This document shows positions 4,845 to 8,656 of a stretch of 8,656 bases of DNA, in pieces. The notes beneath the pieces are model-generated. The model ran no database searches and was not told the origin of the DNA. It was given only the letters and a program-made list of their open reading frames with translations. A program made the position numbers and the translations under genes. Location: assembly GCA_016303175.1 (NCBI GenBank), contig JAEDMF010000066.1, forward strand, positions 1 through 8,656, read 5' to 3'. Positions within the stretch are counted from its first letter, which is position 1. Each line of letters begins with the position of its first letter. The stretch comes from Bacteroidales bacterium (lineage in GTDB: Bacteria > Bacteroidota > Bacteroidia > Bacteroidales > UBA932).

Positions 4845-6472
4845 AGTCCCTGTGCCTCGGTATATTTGAAGCGGCGTATCTTGCGGGTCGCGGTCTTCTC
4901 GAACGGGTCCTTGAAAACCTGTATGCTGCTCACCCTTGAACTGCGGTTCACATTCTTGTTCACGAAGGAAAGAACTTTCTCCTTGATGCTATCCAGCTTG
5001 CGCAGAAAGGCCTCTTCTCCTTCGTGATTCCAGTCTATTGCATCCTCGTTGAAATTCACCAGAGCCACGAGCTTGCCGCCGCGGGAGACTATGATGGACT
5101 CGTTCACTTCGTCAATCCCGTTGATGACCTGCTCGATTTCCTCCGGGTAGATATTCTCGCCCGAGGCTCCGAGTATCATATTGTTGAGGCGTCCCCTGAT
5201 GTAGAACCTGCCCTCAGCGTCCATTGTCGCGAGGTCGTTGGTCTTGAACCATCCGTCCTCAGTGAAGGCGGCCTTGGTCCTTTCCGGATCGCGGTAGTAA
5301 CCCATCATCACATTGGGCCCCTTTGCCACGATTTCTCCCTCTCCGGTCTTGGAATCGACATTGTGGAGTTTGAGTTTCACATTAAGGACGCAGGTGCCTA
5401 TGGAACCCACCTTGTGCTTGCACCCGAGGCCGAAGGTCAGCAGGGGCGCCGTCTCCGTAAGACCATAGCCCACGGCGTAGGGGAAACGGGCATCCTTGAG
5501 GAAGGCCTCCACCTCGCTGTCCAATTTGGCACCTCCTATGCCGAAGAAAGTCAATTTGCCTCCAAAAGTCTTCTTCAATTTCATTCCCACTATCCTGCAC
5601 AGCAGCGGATGCATGTTGCTGTCCAACCAGCTGAGTATGGGGCTTTTGCGTATAGTGGGGACTATGCTGCCGCGGTACACCTTTTCAATAATGAGGGGCA
5701 CGGAGAGCATTGTTGTGGGGCGTACCTTGGCTATAGCCTTGAGCAGTACCGACGGCACTGGAGCCTTGGACAGATAGTGTACGCTGGCGCCGACCATCAT
5801 AGGATAGAGCATTCCTATGGACATCTCCAGCGTATGGGCCATGGGCAGTATGGACAGCCATCTGTCGTCCGGACGGCGCTTGTATGTGTGGTAGCAGGCG
5901 TGTACGCAGGAACATAGGTTCTTGTGACTAAGCATCACCCCCTTTGCATTGCCAGTCGTGCCTGAGGTGTAGATGATGGTGGCAAGGGCGTCCGCATGTG
6001 GAGTATATACCCTTGAATATACGGTTCCGTCCGCACATAGGGCTGCTTCGTCGGCTTTTATGGTCTCGAAACTTTCTATTTCAATCACCAGGGTCAGTGT
6101 ATCGATGTTTTCTTGTTTTACGTTGCCGAGCAGTTTGCGTGACACGAAGAGTACTTTAGAGCCGGAATGGTCCAGGATGTTCCCCACCTCATTAGCAGAG
6201 CACTCCGGCAGTATGGGCACCGCCACACGCCCGAAGGCCACGGCCGAGAAGAAGGCCATTGACCACTGGGGCATGTTGGGCGAGAGTATGGCCACCTTAT
6301 CCTCCGGTCCTATGCCGTAGTCATACATCCTCAGCGATAGTTTCTCACATTCTGTCCGGAATTCATCATAGGTATATGTTTCGTCTGTATCGACCACTGC
6401 TGAATGAAGGTTTCCTGCATAGTCTAGAGTTGCTTTCCTGTATAGGTCTGCAAGCGTTTCGAATTTTATCAT
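4841..6472 (-). CDS. AMP-binding acyl-CoA synthetase (probable long-chain fatty acid-CoA ligase)
   Basis: A 543-residue ANL-superfamily enzyme that activates a carboxylic acid with ATP to an acyl-adenylate and transfers it to CoA. Motifs in order: YTSGTTGNAKG (168-178, phosphate loop), GYGLTET (335-341), GWFKTNDL (407-414, ribose-binding aspartate D413), GRLNNMILGASGENIYPEEI (427-446, hinge and C-domain entry), and KTATRKIRR near the end, with the catalytic lysine probably K531. The N-terminal domain spans about 1-425 and the small mobile domain about 430-543. The ASGENIYPEEIE hinge and the overall length fit long-chain fatty-acid CoA ligases, but the acyl chain is not shown by the motifs; an acyl-ACP synthetase is an alternative. 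No signal peptide is visible. It is divergent from an AraC-family regulator and has a -7 box at 6502-6509. Its TAG stop overlaps the TAA stop of the converging PfkB kinase gene. Confidence 0.88.
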   Translation of the reverse strand: MIKFETLADLYRKATLDYAGNLHSAVVDTDETYTYDEFRTECEKLSLRMYDYGIGPEDKVAILSPNMPQWSMAFFSAVAFGRVAVPILPECSANEVGNILDHSGSKVLFVSRKLLGNVKQENIDTLTLVIEIESFETIKADEAALCADGTVYSRVYTPHADALATIIYTSGTTGNAKGVMLSHKNLCSCVHACYHTYKRRPDDRWLSILPMAHTLEMSIGMLYPMMVGASVHYLSKAPVPSVLLKAIAKVRPTTMLSVPLIIEKVYRGSIVPTIRKSPILSWLDSNMHPLLCRIVGMKLKKTFGGKLTFFGIGGAKLDSEVEAFLKDARFPYAVGYGLTETAPLLTFGLGCKHKVGSIGTCVLNVKLKLHNVDSKTGEGEIVAKGPNVMMGYYRDPERTKAAFTEDGWFKTNDLATMDAEGRFYIRGRLNNMILGASGENIYPEEIEQVINGIDEVNESIIVSRGGKLVALVNFNEDAIDWNHEGEEAFLRKLDSIKEKVLSFVNKNVNRSSRVSSIQVFKDPFEKTATRKIRRFKYTEAQGL

Positions 6473-6501
6473 AACTTGATATTTTTTGAAATTTTCCGCT
6501 G

Positions 6502-6509
6502 CAAAGTTA
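6502..6509 (-). promoter_or_regulatory. Putative -7 promoter box for the acyl-CoA synthetase gene
   Basis: The minus strand reads TAACTTTG followed by C, matching TAnnTTTG, 29 bases before the ATG at 6472. The -33 region lacks a good TTG. It lies in the 146-base gap shared with the divergent araC-type gene. Confidence 0.5.
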
Positions 6510-6576
6510 CTTTGTCCCCTTTGTCTATTTGTTGTAAAAACGGGAGTCTTTATTTACTAATTCGGATATTTATGTA

Positions 6577-6584
6577 TATATTTG
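6577..6584 (+). promoter_or_regulatory. Putative -7 promoter box for the AraC-family regulator gene
   Basis: TATATTTG matches the -7 consensus, 34 bases before the ATG at 6619, so the leader would be about 28 bases. A weak TTTA lies near the -33 position (about 6552-6555). The box overlaps the first copy of a TTTGCAC direct repeat. Confidence 0.5.
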
Positions 6585-6597
6585 CACGGTTTTGCAC
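6581..6597 (+). repeat. TTTGCAC direct repeat at the araC-type promoter
   Basis: TTTGCAC occurs at 6581-6587 and again at 6591-6597, with starts exactly 10 bases apart (one helical turn). The first copy includes the end of the -7 box and the second covers the likely transcription start. It could be a binding site for the regulator itself or a second promoter-like remnant; the copies are short enough for chance. Confidence 0.35.
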
Positions 6598-6618
6598 TGA
6601 ATTCGTTTACTCTTTGAT

Positions 6619-7563
6619 ATGACAAGAGGAGATTACAAGGGGACGGTGACCCAATTCATTTCGTCTTATCTGAGCCCGCCGGTGAGCAGGATTATTCTAG
6701 ATGAGAAGTTCTGCATGATAGACAATCTCGGCCCTGCCGGGGATGCTTCGTTCGGTACTCCCGTGGAAAGTCCGGTAAGGTTCCCCGTACGCATTACAAT
6801 GAGCTGCTGCCTTTTCTGCAAGAGCGGAAGCATATCCCTGAGGGTCCAGCAGAGGGAATACACCCTTTATACCAATGATGTCCTGCTGGTATTTGCGGGG
6901 CAGATTCTTGAAAGGGTCGCCGTGAATCCCGACTGCAGGGTGATTTTCGTAGCCGTGGATTCCGAATTTGTGCTTACCCAACTGCGGGGCAAGTACGGCT
7001 ACGCCCTGCGCGACTGGGTGCTCCGAAGCAAGACTCCCACTCTGCTCCATCTGGATGAGAAGAACGCCTGTGATTACGAAAGGTTCTGCACGTCATTCAA
7101 GTACATCATTCAGGATGCGGGCGGGGACTATGCCGATGGAATGATTTACGGCTTCACTACCATTTTCGGCAATCTGCTGACCTTTTGGCGGCAGAGCCAG
7201 GATATGCGAATCATTCTTACTGATGGTGCCTCTGAAGATGAAGGAGGCGGAAATGCCCAGAAGGTGCTCCTGCGCTTCCGCAACGATGTCCACAATTTCT
7301 CCGACAAGTACAGGGACGTCGGCTACTATGCCCGCCGCCAGGGTCTTTCCGCGAGACATTTTTCGCGTCTGGTCAAACAGGCGAGCGGCCGCAAATGCTC
7401 TGATATTATAGCCGAATATGTAGTGCTTGAAGCGAAGAGCCTCCTCCAGACTGGAGTGTATTCAGTGCACGAGGTGGCCCGTAAGTTGGGCTTCGAGAGT
7501 GATTCCTTCTTCAACCGCTTTTTCAAGAGTGTGGCCGGGGTCACTCCGGGCAAGTATAAGTAA
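6619..7563 (+). CDS. AraC-family transcriptional regulator
   Basis: A 314-residue DNA-binding regulator. The C-terminal domain (about 215-314) carries two helix-turn-helix units: VGYYARRQGLSARHFSRLVK (234-253) and VHEVARKLGFESDSFFNRFF (283-302), ending in the family signature GVTPGKYK at the very C-terminus. The N-terminal part (about 50-120) shows short strands (SISLRVQQREYTLYTNDVLL, 71-90) consistent with the cupin-like sensor domain common in Bacteroidales AraC proteins; the ligand is unknown. A cysteine cluster, SCCLFC (62-67), is somewhat unusual. Divergent transcription from the acyl-CoA synthetase gene makes that gene a candidate target, but this is inference from position. The ATG at 6619 lies about 28 bases after the predicted transcription start. 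No membrane segment is visible, so it is not a hybrid two-component type. Confidence 0.88.
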   Translation: MTRGDYKGTVTQFISSYLSPPVSRIILDEKFCMIDNLGPAGDASFGTPVESPVRFPVRITMSCCLFCKSGSISLRVQQREYTLYTNDVLLVFAGQILERVAVNPDCRVIFVAVDSEFVLTQLRGKYGYALRDWVLRSKTPTLLHLDEKNACDYERFCTSFKYIIQDAGGDYADGMIYGFTTIFGNLLTFWRQSQDMRIILTDGASEDEGGGNAQKVLLRFRNDVHNFSDKYRDVGYYARRQGLSARHFSRLVKQASGRKCSDIIAEYVVLEAKSLLQTGVYSVHEVARKLGFESDSFFNRFFKSVAGVTPGKYK

Positions 7564-7568
7564 TTTGA

Positions 7569-7586
7569 GTTTCGCACTTGCGAAAC
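7569..7586. repeat. Perfect inverted repeat (7-bp stem, 4-base loop)
   Basis: GTTTCGC-ACTT-GCGAAAC forms a perfect hairpin six bases after the araC-type stop codon and 36 bases before the mazG start. No run of T follows directly on either strand (GTGAGTAAG on the plus strand), so it does not look like a standard intrinsic terminator. It may be a weak terminator, an operator, or a copy of a dispersed intergenic repeat. I found no second copy in this window. Confidence 0.5.
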
Positions 7587-7621
7587 GTGAGTAAGAAAAT
7601 TTTGGATAGCTAATTATTGTA

Positions 7622-8443
7622 ATGGAAAATCACAGTAAACAAGAAAAGATGGAAGCCTTCGGCAGGCTTCTTGACATAATGGATCAGGTTCGCGTGGGCT
7701 GCCCCTGGGACAGGAAACAGACCTTCGAAAGCCTGCGTCCGCAGACCGTGGAGGAGGTTTATGAGCTCAGCAGCGCCATAATGGACGGAAACCATACCGA
7801 GGTTAGCAAGGAATTGGGCGACGTGCTGCTGCACATAGTGTTCTATTCTCGTTTGGGTCAGGAAGAAGGTTCTTTCGACATTGCGGATGTATGCAACCGC
7901 ATCAGCGACAAACTCATATATCGCCATCCCCACGTATTCGGCGACGTGATTGCAGAAACGTCGGAGGACGTCAAGCGCAATTGGGAGATGCTCAAAACCA
8001 AGGAAAAAGGCGGGAATAAGACAGTGCTGGAGGGTACCAAGGGCCTGCCCACGCTGCTCAAGGCCTACAGGATGCAGGACAAGGCGAGGGGAGTGGGCTT
8101 TGATTGGGAGCAGAAGGAGCAGGTTTGGACCAAGGTGGAGGAGGAACTATCCGAATACAAGGCCGAAATGGCCGCCCTCGATAGAGCCGCCACTCCCGAA
8201 GAGCAGAAGGCCGCTTTCGAAAAGGCCGAGCAGGAATGCGGCGATTTCATCTTCAGCATAGTCAATGCCGCCCGCCTGTGGGGTATTAACCCCGACACTG
8301 CCCTGGAGCGCACCTGCGAGAAGTTCCGCCGCCGTTTTACTTACCTCGAAGAAAGGACCATACGCCAGGGCCGCGACCTGCATGATATGACCCTCGCCGA
8401 AATGGACGCCCTCTGGGATGAGGCCAAGGCAGCAGGTTTGTAG
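7622..8443 (+). CDS. mazG: Nucleoside triphosphate pyrophosphohydrolase MazG
   Basis: A 273-residue cytoplasmic enzyme that hydrolyses (d)NTPs to the monophosphate and pyrophosphate, clearing non-canonical nucleotides; in E. coli it also lowers ppGpp levels. It has the two tandem MazG domains of the full-length family. In the first, CPWDRKQTFESLRPQTVEE (27-45) is the family start motif and EEVYE (44-48) with ELGD (64-67) forms the EXXE-EXXD metal site. HPHVFGD lies at 102-108. GLPTLLKAYRMQDKARGVGF (141-160) opens the second domain, with EEELSE (173-178) and ECGD (205-208) as its metal site; FRRRFTYLEE (235-244) is the conserved tail. Both metal sites look intact and the length is close to E. 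coli MazG (263). No mazE or mazF lies nearby. I see no exact TAnnTTTG box in the 58-base gap after the araC-type gene, so read-through from that gene is possible, subject to the hairpin between them. Confidence 0.95.
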   Translation: MENHSKQEKMEAFGRLLDIMDQVRVGCPWDRKQTFESLRPQTVEEVYELSSAIMDGNHTEVSKELGDVLLHIVFYSRLGQEEGSFDIADVCNRISDKLIYRHPHVFGDVIAETSEDVKRNWEMLKTKEKGGNKTVLEGTKGLPTLLKAYRMQDKARGVGFDWEQKEQVWTKVEEELSEYKAEMAALDRAATPEEQKAAFEKAEQECGDFIFSIVNAARLWGINPDTALERTCEKFRRRFTYLEERTIRQGRDLHDMTLAEMDALWDEAKAAGL

Positions 8444-8451
8444 CTTTTCGG

Positions 8452-8483
8452 CTTGTAGTTTGTCGGATAAGTTTATATCTTTG
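8452..8483 (+). promoter_or_regulatory. Putative promoter for the ECF sigma factor gene
   Basis: TATCTTTG at 8476-8483 matches the -7 element and CTTG at 8452-8455 lies 20 bases upstream as a -33 box. It begins shortly after the mazG stop (8443), so the sigma factor has its own promoter. The first possible start codon (TTG 8494) is only 10 bases after the box. Confidence 0.55.
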
Positions 8484-8493
8484 AGGCACTGAA

Positions 8494-8656
8494 TTGAACA
8501 ACTTCATCGTGAAAATCGACGAGTACTACAGGCAGTATTACAAAAGAACCGTTGCTTTCGCAAGGTCGTACGTCAATGATGAGATGGTGGCGCAGGACAT
8601 CGCCTCGGATGCCATGGTGAAGTTGTGGGTACATCTACAGGATAATCCTGACGCAG
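8494..8656 (+). CDS. ECF-type RNA polymerase sigma factor, N-terminal part (truncated by window edge)
   Basis: The open frame runs 54 codons off the right edge. The translation contains IDEYYRQYYKRTVAFARSYV, then NDEMVAQDIASDAMVKLW, the pattern of sigma-70 region 2 in extracytoplasmic-function sigma factors: a tyrosine-rich first helix, an (A)xDI-(S)D--(V)KLW second helix, which binds the RNA polymerase beta' clamp. The frame is closed by a stop at 8482-8484. No ATG is available; TTG 8494 and GTG 8509 are the candidates, and I give the longer form because the predicted transcript would include both. The next genes are outside the window; in Bacteroidales such sigma factors are often followed by an anti-sigma FecR protein and SusC/SusD transporters, which cannot be checked here. 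Confidence 0.75.
   Translation, partial: MNNFIVKIDEYYRQYYKRTVAFARSYVNDEMVAQDIASDAMVKLWVHLQDNPDA

Noticed and set aside
5024..5917. 297-residue open frame on the plus strand
   Set aside because: It is the antisense shadow of the acyl-CoA synthetase gene, which has all family motifs in the other strand.
7622..8443. mazG as part of a toxin-antitoxin or phage-defence cassette
   Set aside because: No mazEF or other defence gene is adjacent and the protein has the two-domain housekeeping form.

Overview
The window looks like chromosomal DNA of a Bacteroidota member, most likely order Bacteroidales, of moderate GC content. The evidence is as follows. Nearly every intergenic gap holds a TAnnTTTG box, the -7 element typical of this phylum, while Shine-Dalgarno sequences are weak or absent. 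There is a DUF3822-type gene next to rsmD, tandem FKBP-like lipoproteins, and an ECF sigma factor start. I cannot name the genus from this sequence alone. The content is mostly core-genome; I see no insertion sequence, phage, CRISPR array or recognisable defence cassette.

Left part (1-1864, all minus strand): nrnA (DHH-family oligoribonuclease/pAp phosphatase) is followed by two tandem FKBP-type peptidyl-prolyl isomerase-like lipoproteins, the last cut by the window edge. Gaps of 21 and 23 bases suggest an operon, with an extra promoter-like box before the last gene. Centre-left (1982-3726, plus strand, divergent from nrnA): a membrane-anchored protein with a pseudopilin-like layout, an unusually short DUF3822 protein joined to it by a TAATG overlap, and rsmD (16S rRNA m2G966 methyltransferase). 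A tRNA-Gly(CCC) with an encoded CCA end follows from its own promoter.

Centre-right (3969-6472): a PfkB-family kinase, probably fructokinase, converges on an acyl-CoA synthetase of the AMP-binding family; their stop codons overlap by four bases. The synthetase is divergent from an AraC-family regulator (6619-7563), and the 146-base gap between them carries promoter boxes on both strands. Right end: a perfect 7-bp inverted repeat lies between araC and mazG (NTP pyrophosphohydrolase), followed by the 5' part of an ECF sigma factor gene that runs off the window.

The genes serve RNA turnover, ribosome modification, envelope protein folding, sugar and fatty-acid activation, nucleotide-pool cleaning and transcription control. 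No obviously new multi-gene system is visible. The least explained item is the pseudopilin-like/short-DUF3822 pair upstream of rsmD; smaller leads are the divergent FKBP active site, the palindrome before mazG, the 10-bp-spaced repeat at the araC start, and two very short leaders.
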